Source of the DNA: Porphyromonadaceae bacterium UBA3327
GTDB lineage: Bacteria; Bacteroidota; Bacteroidia; Bacteroidales; Muribaculaceae
Assembly (NCBI GenBank): GCA_002361155.1
Contig: DERZ01000017.1
Location: 1-7,668 of the forward strand
Length of the DNA stretch: 7,668 bases
Direction of reading: 5' to 3'
The notes below the pieces were generated by a model. It saw only the letters and a program-made list of their open reading frames with translations, did not search any database and was not told the DNA's origin. Of this stretch, positions 1-7,668 are shown piece after piece; within the stretch, counting starts at the first letter, position 1, and each line of letters opens with the position of its first letter. Position numbers and translations under genes: made by a program.

Positions 1-996
<996 letters not shown>

Positions 997-1049
997 TTAA
1001 GATACATTATAAAACAACTCGGTATGCGATGATTACATCTCTGTGTATT

Positions 1050-1123
1050 GAATCCGGAGGATGTGACCCGCGACTCCGGTTGCTATGTTATAACGCTTTT
1101 TTGGGGCTTCGGATTGATTCCGG
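1050..1123 (+). repeat. Three GAnTCCGG repeats at multiples of 22 bp
   Basis: GAATCCGG is at 1050-1057, GACTCCGG at 1072-1079 and GATTCCGG at 1116-1123, all in the same orientation. Start-to-start distances are 22 and 44 bases. The first and third copies extend to an 11-base match with one difference (ATTGAATCCGG at 1047-1057, ATTGATTCCGG at 1113-1123). Spacing near two helical turns would place all copies on one DNA face, as in some regulator binding arrays, but no protein can be named. The repeats also let CCGGAG (1054-1059) pair with CTCCGG (1074-1079) across a 14-base loop, so an RNA hairpin is an alternative reading. Confidence 0.4.
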
Positions 1124-1137
1124 CCTGTTTCACATTG

Positions 1138-1145
1138 CAAATTTA
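1138..1145 (-). promoter_or_regulatory. Candidate gapA -7 promoter element
   Basis: Read on the minus strand this is TAAATTTG, a full match to the Bacteroidota -7 consensus TAnnTTTG. No TTTG is found 19 bases upstream; that stretch is an A-tract region instead. If used, transcription would begin near 1131 and gapA would have a leader of roughly 175-180 bases containing the GAnTCCGG repeats. The call rests on the -7 match and position alone. Confidence 0.35.
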
Positions 1146-1161
1146 CAATTTTTTTTGCATT

Positions 1162-1193
1162 TTTGTATCTCAATTAGCAACTTTTATCATTTG
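1162..1193 (+). promoter_or_regulatory. Candidate mscL promoter (TTTG -33, imperfect -7)
   Basis: TTTG at 1162-1165 is followed after exactly 19 bases by TA at 1185-1186 and TTTG at 1190-1193, giving TATCATTTG. The Bacteroidota consensus is TTTG-N19-TAnnTTTG, so this site fits except for one extra base inside the -7 element. It would start mscL transcription at around 1200, with a leader of about 75 bases. Confidence 0.35.
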
Positions 1194-1262
1194 CGTGTTA
1201 TTTAAGAAGACAAATTTTAGTTTTTCTATCCCGGCAGGGCAATATACAGCACAAACGTTATT

Positions 1263-1272
1263 TTAAAAGATA
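1263..1272 (+). promoter_or_regulatory. A-rich translation leader of mscL
   Basis: TTAAAAGATA ends three bases before the mscL ATG, identical to the gapA leader element but closer to the start. No Shine-Dalgarno site is present. The in-frame TAA at 1264-1266 lies within this element and rules out an upstream start. Confidence 0.35.
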
Positions 1273-1275
1273 CTT

Positions 1276-1704
1276 ATGGGAAAATTTATTCAGGATTTCA
1301 AGGAATTCGCTCTCAAGGGCAATGTTATCGACATGGCTGTCGGTGTGATCGTCGGCGGCGCATTCGGCAAGATCGTGTCGTCGCTTGTCAACGACATTAT
1401 CATGCCTCTGGTTTCGGTGATCACGGGCGGTGACGGCTATAAGAACCTCAAATGGGTGATAACTCCGGCTTTGGCCGGAGCCGACGGTACGGTCGCCGTG
1501 GAGGAGGTGGCCGTCAACTACGGCCTCTTCATCCAGAACGTAGTGGACTTCTTCATCGTGGCTCTCTGTATATTCGTAGCCTTGCGCTACACGGTGAAGT
1601 TCATGCGCAAGGAGAAGAAGGTGGAGGAAGCCGCTCCCGCTCCGGAGCCGTCTCCCGAGGTGAAGCTCCTTACCGAAATCCGCGACGAGCTCAGGAAGAA
1701 ATGA
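1276..1704 (+). CDS. mscL: Large-conductance mechanosensitive channel MscL
   Basis: MscL forms a homopentameric inner-membrane pore that opens under extreme membrane tension and releases solutes during hypo-osmotic shock. The 142-residue protein is close to the usual length (136 in E. coli). An N-terminal amphipathic helix (residues 2-14, KFIQDFKEFALKG) is followed by TM1 (about 16-46, with GNVIDMAVGVIVGGAFGKIV), a periplasmic loop (about 50-80), TM2 (about 83-107, YGLFIQNVVDFFIVAL) and a charged cytoplasmic tail with a Pro/Ala linker and a final helix (LLTEIRDELRKK). Compared with E. coli, the gate leucine L19 is Met20 here, while the G22/V23 pair is kept as G23/V24. The periplasmic loop is about six residues longer. 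An in-frame TAA twelve bases upstream fixes the ATG. It is transcribed alone, divergent from gapA and convergent with mfd. Confidence 0.97.
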   Translation: MGKFIQDFKEFALKGNVIDMAVGVIVGGAFGKIVSSLVNDIIMPLVSVITGGDGYKNLKWVITPALAGADGTVAVEEVAVNYGLFIQNVVDFFIVALCIFVALRYTVKFMRKEKKVEEAAPAPEPSPEVKLLTEIRDELRKK

Positions 1705-1707
1705 TAT

Positions 1708-1744
1708 ATGGCGGTTTCTGCCGTCATCATGCGGGTTTTCCCGC
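1708..1744. terminator. Possible terminator hairpins between mscL and mfd
   Basis: ATGGCGG (1708-1714) pairs with CCGTCAT (1721-1727) around a six-base loop, with one G-U wobble on the plus-strand RNA. A second perfect stem, GCGGG (1731-1735) with CCCGC (1740-1744) around TTTT, lies in the last codons of mfd. On the minus strand the first stem has an A-C mismatch and is followed by a loosely U-rich stretch. Neither has a clear U-run directly after the stem, so this is a weak intrinsic terminator call based mainly on its position between convergent genes. Confidence 0.3.
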
Positions 1745-4700
1745 CTCCATACTGGTCAGTACTTCCAGAGCGTCGGTGACGGTGGCTGTTCCGGCCACTA
1801 TCACCGACCTTTTTCCATTCGCTTCCTTGAAGCGGCACCGGCGGAAGTCGCTCTGCACGTATGCGAGCACGCGTCCGAAGGCGTTGCTCTGATAGTAGGC
1901 CCTGTTGTCATCGTTGACGAAGAACGCGCGCAATTCTCCGCCGCGCAGCACCAGCCGCTCGATACCGAGTCGTTTGGCCGCCATTCTCAGCGGCACTATG
2001 CGTATGAGTTGTTCCGTGGTATCGGGAATCGCTCCGAACCGGTCGCGCAGCTGTTCGCGGAATTCCTCCACCTGCTCGGGACGTTCCATGTTGTCGAGCC
2101 GGCGGTAGAGCATGATGCGTTCGTTCTCCTGCGGCACATACTCCGGAGGGAGACGCAGTTCCATGTCGCTCTCGATGACCACGTCGCTTACGAATTCGTC
2201 GCTGTCGGTCCCGTCGGAGACGTCGGCGAATGTGTCGGCAAACTCCTCAGTCTTCAGTTCTGTCATCGACTCGCGCAGAATCTGCTGGTAAGCCTCGTAG
2301 CCGAGGTCGGCGATGAATCCGCTCTGTTCGGCGCCGAGAAGATTGCCTGCACCGCGGATGTCGAGGTCCTGCATCGCGATATGGATTCCGCTCCCGAGGT
2401 CGCTGAAATTCTCGATTGCCTGCAGACGGCGCCGCGCTATCGGAGTGAGGGGATGGCCTGGAGGCACCAGCAGATAGCAGAACGCCTTTCGGTTGCTTCG
2501 GCCCACGCGTCCACGGAGCTGATGAAGCTCGCTGAGTCCGAAATTCTGGGCATTGTTCACCAGGATGGTGTTCACGTTGGGCATGTCTATGCCGTTCTCC
2601 ACGATAGTGGTGGAGAGCAGCACGTCGTAGTCATGGTTGGAGAAGTCTATGATGGCCTGCTCAAGACGCTCCGGAGCCATCTGGCCATGCGCAGTCACTG
2701 TCCTTGCGCCGGGCACAAGCCTTCTTATCTTGTTTTCAAGCTCCGTGAGGTTCTCGATGCGGTTGGAGACAAAGAACACCTGTCCGTTGCGGCTCAGTTC
2801 GAAATTGATGGCCTCTGCCACTACTTCGTCGTCGAATGTGCTGACATTGGTCACGATGGGATGGCGGTTGGCCGGAGGCGTGTTGAGCGAACTGAGGTCG
2901 CGGGCTCCCATGAGCGAGAACTGGAGAGTGCGCGGAATGGGGGTGGCGCTCATCGTGAGCGTGTCGACGTTCACTTTCATCTGCTTCAGTTTCTCTTTGA
3001 CTGAGACACCGAATTTCTGTTCCTCATCCACAATGAGCAGTCCGAGGTCTTTGAATTTCACTGTTTTGCCGATAAGCTTGTGTGTGCCGACAAGTATATC
3101 GATTTTGCCGGCCTCGAGATCGGCGAGTGTCTGCCTCACCTCTTTGGGCTTTCTGGCGCGGGAAAGGAAATCCACGCGCACCGGCAGGTTCTTGAGGCGC
3201 TCGGAGAAGGTGTGGTAATGCTGGAGGGCAAGGACGGTGGTTGGGACAAGCACGGCGGTCTGTTTTCCGTCGGCCGCTGCCTTGAAGGCGGCGCGTACGG
3301 CTATCTCTGTCTTGCCGAATCCCACGTCGCCGCAGATAAGTCTGTCCATCGGGCGCGGCGATTCCATGTCGGCCTTCACGGCCTGGGTCGCCTTGAGCTG
3401 GTCAGGAGTGTCCTCGTAGATGAACGACGCCTCGAGCTCGTGCTGCAGATAGGAGTCGGGGGAGAAGGAGAAGCCTTTTTCCTGTTTGCGTGAGGCGTAA
3501 AGCCGGATGAGGTCGCGGGCGATATCCTTCATCTTTCCCTTGGTCTTCTCCTTCATCCGGGTCCACGCGCCTCCGCCGAGCTTGCTGATCTTGGGAGGAA
3601 TTCCTTCTTTGCCCCGATATTTGGAAAGTTTGTGGAGCGCATGGATACTCACTAAAACCAGGTCGTTGTTCTGGTAGTAGAGTTTGATCATCTCCTGCGG
3701 GGTGCCGTTTACGGAGGTCCTGACAAGTCCTCCGAAGCGACCTATGCCGTGATCGATGTGGACTATGTAGTCACCGGTCTCGATCTGGTTGAGTTCCCTG
3801 AGCGAAAGCGCCAGTTTCCCTCCGCGCGCCTTGTCGGAGCGGAGATTGTAGTTGTGGAAACGGTCAAATATCTGATGGTCGGTGAAGAAACATGTCTTGG
3901 TGGCATGGTCCACAAATCCCTCATGGATTGTGTATTCCACGGGTGTGAACTCTATCTTGTCGCCGCGGTCCTCGAAGATGGAGCGGAGACGGTCGGTCTG
4001 GTGGACGGAGTCGGAGAGGATAAGGATGCGGTACCCTTCGGAGAGGAATCTGGTGAAGCTTTCGGATATGAGGCTGAAGTTCTTGTGGTATAGAACCTGA
4101 GGAGAACACTCGAATCGCATTGTTGCGTCGGGTGTGAAAACGGCTCCCGCTTCGGAGGGTCCGAATTTCACTGTTTTCATGCCGAGCATGCGTCGGATGA
4201 ATGTTTCCGGGTCCACCACTTTGCTCATGGCCTCCGGGTCGCCTTCTTCGGCGATGGATGCCGATTCGGAGTATGTTTCGCCGGCTATGGCCCTTATGCG
4301 CTCGGTCACGAACGAGGGGGACTGGCAGAAGAGCACTGTCTCTTCCGACACGAATTCAAGCAGACTGATTCCGGAGGCCGTATCGGCTACCGACGGGGGC
4401 AGCAGGGAGGCGGATTCTATCTTTCTTTCGCTGAGCTGGGTCTCAACGTTGAACACCCTGATGGAGTCGATCTCATCGTCGAAGAAGTCGATTCGGTACG
4501 GCAGTTCTCCCGCGAAGGACCATACGTCGACAATAGAGCCGCGTCTGGCGAACTGTCCGGGTTCGTAGACGTACTCTGTGGTGTTGAATCCTAATTCGAG
4601 CAGTCTTTTCACCAGGTCCGACATATTCATGCGGCTCCCGGCCGCGACTGTCAGGCTGTTTTCCGATATGTGTCCGGCATCGGCCACTTTTTCCGCAAGG

Positions 4701-5080
4701 GCTTCGGGGCAGGTCACCACCCAGCGGGGAGGATTCTTTCCTTTCAGTCGGTCGAGCACCTCCGTGCGCAATATCTGCGAAGGAGGATCAGGCTGTCCGT
4801 ATTTGATATCACGGCGGTAACCGCTCGGAAAGATCCCTGCGGCGTCATCGCCTGCGATCCGGCACAGGTCGTTGTAGAGATAGCCGGCGGCAGTGATGTC
4901 GTCGGCTATTATGATGGCCGGATGGTCCAGAGGCTCCATTCCGGCGAAGAGCATGGCGGGAGCGCTTCCCGCGAGTCCCTCGAGCGAGATGCGGCGGCAT
5001 CTGCTGTCGCCGAGGAGTCTGGCCAGAGCGCCCGTGCGGGCGCCGGCGGCGAATATCTTGTCGGCTTCCCGTAGTTCCAT
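1727..5080 (-). CDS. mfd: Transcription-repair coupling factor Mfd
   Basis: Mfd is a cytosolic ATP-dependent DNA translocase. It removes RNA polymerase stalled at lesions and recruits UvrA for nucleotide excision repair. At 1117 residues it is near the E. coli length (1148). Domains in order: UvrB-like N-terminal module (about 1-330, with PGQFARRGSIVDVWSF at about 174-189); D3 and linker; RNA-polymerase-interacting domain (about 425-515, GDYIVHIDHGIGRF from G436); RecA-like motor lobes (about 550-900) with Walker A GDVGFGKT (584-591, K590), Walker B DEEQ (685-688), SATPIPRTL and motif VI QLRGRVGR (854-861); and the C-terminal TRCF autoinhibitory domain (about 970-1070, LPPEYVPQENERIMLYRRL from 977). 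An in-frame TAA three codons upstream fixes the ATG. Seventeen bases separate it from the protease gene, so it is probably the last gene of a nadB-protease-mfd transcript. All motor motifs are intact. Confidence 0.98.
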   Translation of the reverse strand: MELREADKIFAAGARTGALARLLGDSRCRRISLEGLAGSAPAMLFAGMEPLDHPAIIIADDITAAGYLYNDLCRIAGDDAAGIFPSGYRRDIKYGQPDPPSQILRTEVLDRLKGKNPPRWVVTCPEALAEKVADAGHISENSLTVAAGSRMNMSDLVKRLLELGFNTTEYVYEPGQFARRGSIVDVWSFAGELPYRIDFFDDEIDSIRVFNVETQLSERKIESASLLPPSVADTASGISLLEFVSEETVLFCQSPSFVTERIRAIAGETYSESASIAEEGDPEAMSKVVDPETFIRRMLGMKTVKFGPSEAGAVFTPDATMRFECSPQVLYHKNFSLISESFTRFLSEGYRILILSDSVHQTDRLRSIFEDRGDKIEFTPVEYTIHEGFVDHATKTCFFTDHQIFDRFHNYNLRSDKARGGKLALSLRELNQIETGDYIVHIDHGIGRFGGLVRTSVNGTPQEMIKLYYQNNDLVLVSIHALHKLSKYRGKEGIPPKISKLGGGAWTRMKEKTKGKMKDIARDLIRLYASRKQEKGFSFSPDSYLQHELEASFIYEDTPDQLKATQAVKADMESPRPMDRLICGDVGFGKTEIAVRAAFKAAADGKQTAVLVPTTVLALQHYHTFSERLKNLPVRVDFLSRARKPKEVRQTLADLEAGKIDILVGTHKLIGKTVKFKDLGLLIVDEEQKFGVSVKEKLKQMKVNVDTLTMSATPIPRTLQFSLMGARDLSSLNTPPANRHPIVTNVSTFDDEVVAEAINFELSRNGQVFFVSNRIENLTELENKIRRLVPGARTVTAHGQMAPERLEQAIIDFSNHDYDVLLSTTIVENGIDMPNVNTILVNNAQNFGLSELHQLRGRVGRSNRKAFCYLLVPPGHPLTPIARRRLQAIENFSDLGSGIHIAMQDLDIRGAGNLLGAEQSGFIADLGYEAYQQILRESMTELKTEEFADTFADVSDGTDSDEFVSDVVIESDMELRLPPEYVPQENERIMLYRRLDNMERPEQVEEFREQLRDRFGAIPDTTEQLIRIVPLRMAAKRLGIERLVLRGGELRAFFVNDDNRAYYQSNAFGRVLAYVQSDFRRCRFKEANGKRSVIVAGTATVTDALEVLTSMEAGKPA

Positions 5081-5097
5081 CGCCTGTTATCTTCTCG

Positions 5098-6756
5098 TTA
5101 TTTCTTTCCCAGAATAGAATTGTATTTCTGCGGGTCGTTCAGGATCGCTTCGGCGGCGCTGAGAGCTTTGTCATCGCGGAGAGACCATGCCACGCGCCCT
5201 CTGTCGTAATAGTAGCGGCCCACAATCTCGCTTCCAAGATACTGCTCGATACTTTTGCGGTTGGTGTCGAGATCCTTGTCGAGATTATGCACCAGAAGTC
5301 TGCCGAGCCGGTTGAACGCAGAGTCGGTTTCCTCGCTCGAGTATCCCTCGTCCTTGGCGATTTCGCGGAGCTGTTTGAGACCCTCCTCCATCACCTTGTC
5401 GTATTTGAAGCGATTCGGGTCGATTGATTTCTTGAAATCAGCATAGATGTCGTCGGTGATCTCGAACTCCTCGGCTGCGGCAATTTCCGGATGTTCGGCT
5501 GCGAATTTGGTGGCGTAGTCGAAGGCCCAGTTGTCGCGTACCACGTTGTAGACTATGCGGTTGATTTTGCCCCAGTCCACCACCGAGTCTGGCGAGAGGC
5601 CGCCACCGTCGCGCATGGTGCGTCCGTGGAGGGTCTTGTATTCGTGTGTGAGGCTGTCGGGGACGCGCTCCACGGATCCGTCCTCGTTCCTGTGGGCATA
5701 GTCAAGAGCCTGGATGAGGCGTCCGGAGGGTGTGTAATACTTCGCCACCGTCACCTTGAGCAGTCCGGAGTATGGCAGCGGCCGGGTGGTCTGCACCAGA
5801 CCCTTGCCGAAGCTGCGGGTCCCGACGAGCACGCCGCGGTCGAGATCCTGGATCGCACCCGCCACAATCTCAGATGAGGATGCGGTTCCTCCGTCTATAA
5901 GTACGGCGAGCGGAATGTCGGGGAAAAGAGGAGTCCGGGTTGTCTTGTAGACTTTTTCAGTCCCGTTCTTGTAGCGGGTACGCACCACTTCCGTGCCTTT
6001 GGGCACGAAGTTGGAGACGATGTCGACTGCCGCTTCAAGGAGACCTCCGCCGTTGCCGCGCAGGTCGAGCACCACGTTTTTGAGTTCGGGATTCTTCTGG
6101 AACTGTTCGAGGATGGCTCTGACCGCGGCCGGCGACTTGTCGATGAACGACGACAGATGGATGTAGCCTGTGCCGCCGTTGATCACTCCATAGTACGGCA
6201 CGCTCGGTTCCTGGAGTTTGGCGCGTTCGAGGGTGAAATCGATGATGGAGTCGGCGCTCCAGGGACGCGCCACGCGCACCCGCACTTCAGTGCCGGGAAC
6301 TCCCCTGAGGAGTTTTGTCACTTCCTGCACTCCTTTGCGGGATGTATCGGTGGAGTCCACGCGGATAATCCTGTCGCCCGGGCGCATGCCGCTTTTGGCT
6401 GCCGGCGAGTTTTCCATCGGCGAGGAGACGAACGTGGAGCCGTCGCGCTCCATTATCACCGATCCGATGCCGCCGTATTCGCCGGTGGTCATCTTCTCGA
6501 GGGCCTCCTGCTCTTCCGAATCGTAGTACTCGGTATAGGGGTCCACTGTGGAGAGAAACGCTCCGATGGCTTCCTTGAAGCTGCGGTCGGGATTGATGGA
6601 ATCCACGTAGTTAAGTTCCAGCTCCTTGACGATGCTGTTGAATGTGACGAGATTCCGGGCCACGGCGTTGTCTTCGCTCTTTCTGGCTCCTGCGGTGAAT
6701 ACCGTGACAATGACGGCTGCAACTGCGGCAACCGTTATCGATAATCTTTTTTTCAT
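5098..6756 (-). CDS. Exported S41 C-terminal processing protease with PDZ domain
   Basis: This is a Ser/Lys endopeptidase of the Tsp/Prc/CtpA family, which trims or degrades envelope proteins from the C terminus. Residues 1-24 (MKKRLSITV, then a hydrophobic stretch ending TAGA) form a signal peptide or membrane anchor; there is no lipobox cysteine, so a lipoprotein is unlikely. An N-terminal helical part (about 30-90, including VDPYTEYYDSEE) precedes a PDZ domain (about 92-180, with GMRPGDRIIRVDS). The S41 core (about 185-395) contains YIHLSSF, DLRGNGGG (231-238), GGTASSSE and SFGKGLVQ. Alignment to E. coli Prc S430/D441/K455 gives S293, D304 and K318, with Q322 at the accessory position, so it should be active. 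The mainly helical C-terminal segment (about 395-552) matches nothing I can name. The start codon overlaps the nadB stop in ATGA, implying translational coupling. Its substrates are unknown. Confidence 0.95.
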   Translation of the reverse strand: MKKRLSITVAAVAAVIVTVFTAGARKSEDNAVARNLVTFNSIVKELELNYVDSINPDRSFKEAIGAFLSTVDPYTEYYDSEEQEALEKMTTGEYGGIGSVIMERDGSTFVSSPMENSPAAKSGMRPGDRIIRVDSTDTSRKGVQEVTKLLRGVPGTEVRVRVARPWSADSIIDFTLERAKLQEPSVPYYGVINGGTGYIHLSSFIDKSPAAVRAILEQFQKNPELKNVVLDLRGNGGGLLEAAVDIVSNFVPKGTEVVRTRYKNGTEKVYKTTRTPLFPDIPLAVLIDGGTASSSEIVAGAIQDLDRGVLVGTRSFGKGLVQTTRPLPYSGLLKVTVAKYYTPSGRLIQALDYAHRNEDGSVERVPDSLTHEYKTLHGRTMRDGGGLSPDSVVDWGKINRIVYNVVRDNWAFDYATKFAAEHPEIAAAEEFEITDDIYADFKKSIDPNRFKYDKVMEEGLKQLREIAKDEGYSSEETDSAFNRLGRLLVHNLDKDLDTNRKSIEQYLGSEIVGRYYYDRGRVAWSLRDDKALSAAEAILNDPQKYNSILGKK

Positions 6757-7668
6757 AGTGTGGTGGGTGCGCCGGGTTCTGCCGGTGTGCCAGGGTTTGC
6801 TGTCGAGGGATGCGGATAGTCGACGGTGTAGTGGAGTCCGCGGCTTTCCTTGCGTTCGAGCGCCTGGCGCATCACGAGGTATCCGATGTTTATGATGTTG
6901 CGCAGCTCGCAGAGCTGTCGCGAGGGGGTGGAGCGGCGGAACAGATTTTCAGTCTCCTGATAGAGGATGTCCAGACGGTTCCATGCGCGTTTCAGCCTCA
7001 GGTCGCTGCGTACTATTCCAACATAATATCCCATTATCTGGTTCACCTCCTTTTCCGACTGGGTGATGAGTACCATTTCCTCGGGATGGGAAGTTCCCGC
7101 GTCGTTCCATTCGGGGACATCCGAACGGAAGTCGTAGCCGCTTATGTGTTCGGCTGCGTGACGCTCTGCGGCATCGGCGTAAACCACAGCTTCAATCAGT
7201 GAGTTGCTGGCCAGGCGGTTTCCTCCGTGCAGACCGGTGCGGCTGCATTCACCCACGGCATAAAGCCGCCTGATGGAACTTTCGCCGTTTAGATCCACGG
7301 CGATTCCGCCGCACAGATAGTGGGCTGCCGGTGCCACCGGTATCATGTCCGTGGTGATGTCTATGCCGAGAGAGAGGCATTTGTCGTAGATGTTGGGGAA
7401 ATGTTTTTTTGTTTCCTCCGGGTCTTTGTGGGTGACGTCGAGAAAGACATGGTCGGTGCCGTGAAGTTTCATTTCGGAATCGATGGCCCGTGCAACGATA
7501 TCGCGCGGGGCGAGTGATAGCCGCGGATCATATTTGTGCATGAACTCTTCGCCGTCGAGATTGCGGAGCACGGCACCGTATCCGCGCATGGCCTCGGTGA
7601 TGAGAAACGAGGGGCGGTCGCCGGGGTGATAGAGAGCGGTGGGATGGAACTGGATGAACTCCATGTCC
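6753..7668 (-). CDS. nadB: L-aspartate oxidase NadB, 5' end cut by window edge
   Basis: NadB is an FAD flavoprotein that oxidises L-aspartate to iminoaspartate, the first step of de novo NAD synthesis; NadA then condenses the product with dihydroxyacetone phosphate. About 304 C-terminal residues are visible, and the N-terminal FAD dinucleotide-binding part lies beyond the right edge. Counting from the methionine at 7664, visible motifs are EFIQFHPTALYHP (H7), LAPRDIVARAID (R54), PAAHYLCGG (H115) and GLHGGNRLASNSLIEAVVY (R150). These correspond to E. coli active-site residues H244, R290, H351 and R386. The helical C-terminal domain (about 195-275) ends in SRGLHYTVDYPH. This pattern separates it from succinate dehydrogenase and fumarate reductase flavoproteins. 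A tail of about 18 residues rich in Pro, Ala and Thr follows before the TGA. The methionine at 7664 is internal, not the start. The gene leads the visible operon and overlaps the protease gene by four bases. Confidence 0.96.
   Translation of the reverse strand, partial: DMEFIQFHPTALYHPGDRPSFLITEAMRGYGAVLRNLDGEEFMHKYDPRLSLAPRDIVARAIDSEMKLHGTDHVFLDVTHKDPEETKKHFPNIYDKCLSLGIDITTDMIPVAPAAHYLCGGIAVDLNGESSIRRLYAVGECSRTGLHGGNRLASNSLIEAVVYADAAERHAAEHISGYDFRSDVPEWNDAGTSHPEEMVLITQSEKEVNQIMGYYVGIVRSDLRLKRAWNRLDILYQETENLFRRSTPSRQLCELRNIINIGYLVMRQALERKESRGLHYTVDYPHPSTANPGTPAEPGAPTTL

Noticed and set aside
1054..1079. Inverted repeat CCGGAG/CTCCGG as an intrinsic terminator
   Set aside because: It has a 14-base loop and no adjacent U-run on either strand. 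No transcript is expected to end there, since both flanking genes start outward.
2009..3004. Open frame of 331 codons on the plus strand inside mfd
   Set aside because: It is wholly antisense to conserved Mfd motor motifs, shows no domain, and long antisense frames are expected where the real gene avoids certain codons.
6157..6744. Open frame of 195 codons on the plus strand opposite the S41 protease
   Set aside because: It is antisense to the PDZ domain and signal peptide region. Its Cys/His/Gly-rich composition is typical of a shadow frame.

Overview
The window looks like ordinary core chromosome from a member of the Bacteroidales (Bacteroidota). The evidence is Bacteroidota-type -7 promoter sequences (TAnnTTTG), A-rich leaders rather than Shine-Dalgarno sites at the start codons, and protein sequences of Bacteroidales type. 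Coding DNA is moderately GC-rich, while the single real intergenic region is AT-rich. The genus cannot be fixed from this; a Muribaculaceae-like gut bacterium is one guess.

Layout, left to right. (1) Positions 1-954, minus strand: gapA (glyceraldehyde-3-phosphate dehydrogenase), with its last residues beyond the left edge. (2) Positions 955-1275: a 321-base AT-rich divergent intergenic region with candidate promoters for both flanking genes, a cluster of three GAnTCCGG repeats and T-tracts. (3) Positions 1276-1704, plus strand: mscL, the large-conductance mechanosensitive channel. (4) A 22-base convergent gap with small hairpins. (5) Positions 1727-7668, minus strand: a tight gene run, transcribed nadB, then an S41/C-terminal processing protease, then mfd. 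nadB and the protease gene overlap by ATGA, and 17 bases separate the protease gene from mfd. nadB is cut by the right edge, so its promoter lies outside the window.

How the genes work together: the run combines de novo NAD synthesis (L-aspartate oxidase), envelope proteolysis (exported PDZ-S41 protease) and transcription-coupled DNA repair (Mfd). These have no obvious shared pathway; close packing suggests co-transcription, not a functional complex. gapA (glycolysis) and mscL (osmotic safety valve) share only a promoter region.

I found no mobile element, CRISPR array, RNA gene, defence cassette or other candidate for an undescribed system. All genes look intact apart from the two cut by the window edges. 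The points most worth a second look are in the gapA/mscL intergenic region: the GAnTCCGG repeats at 22-base intervals and the same ten-base leader in front of both start codons.
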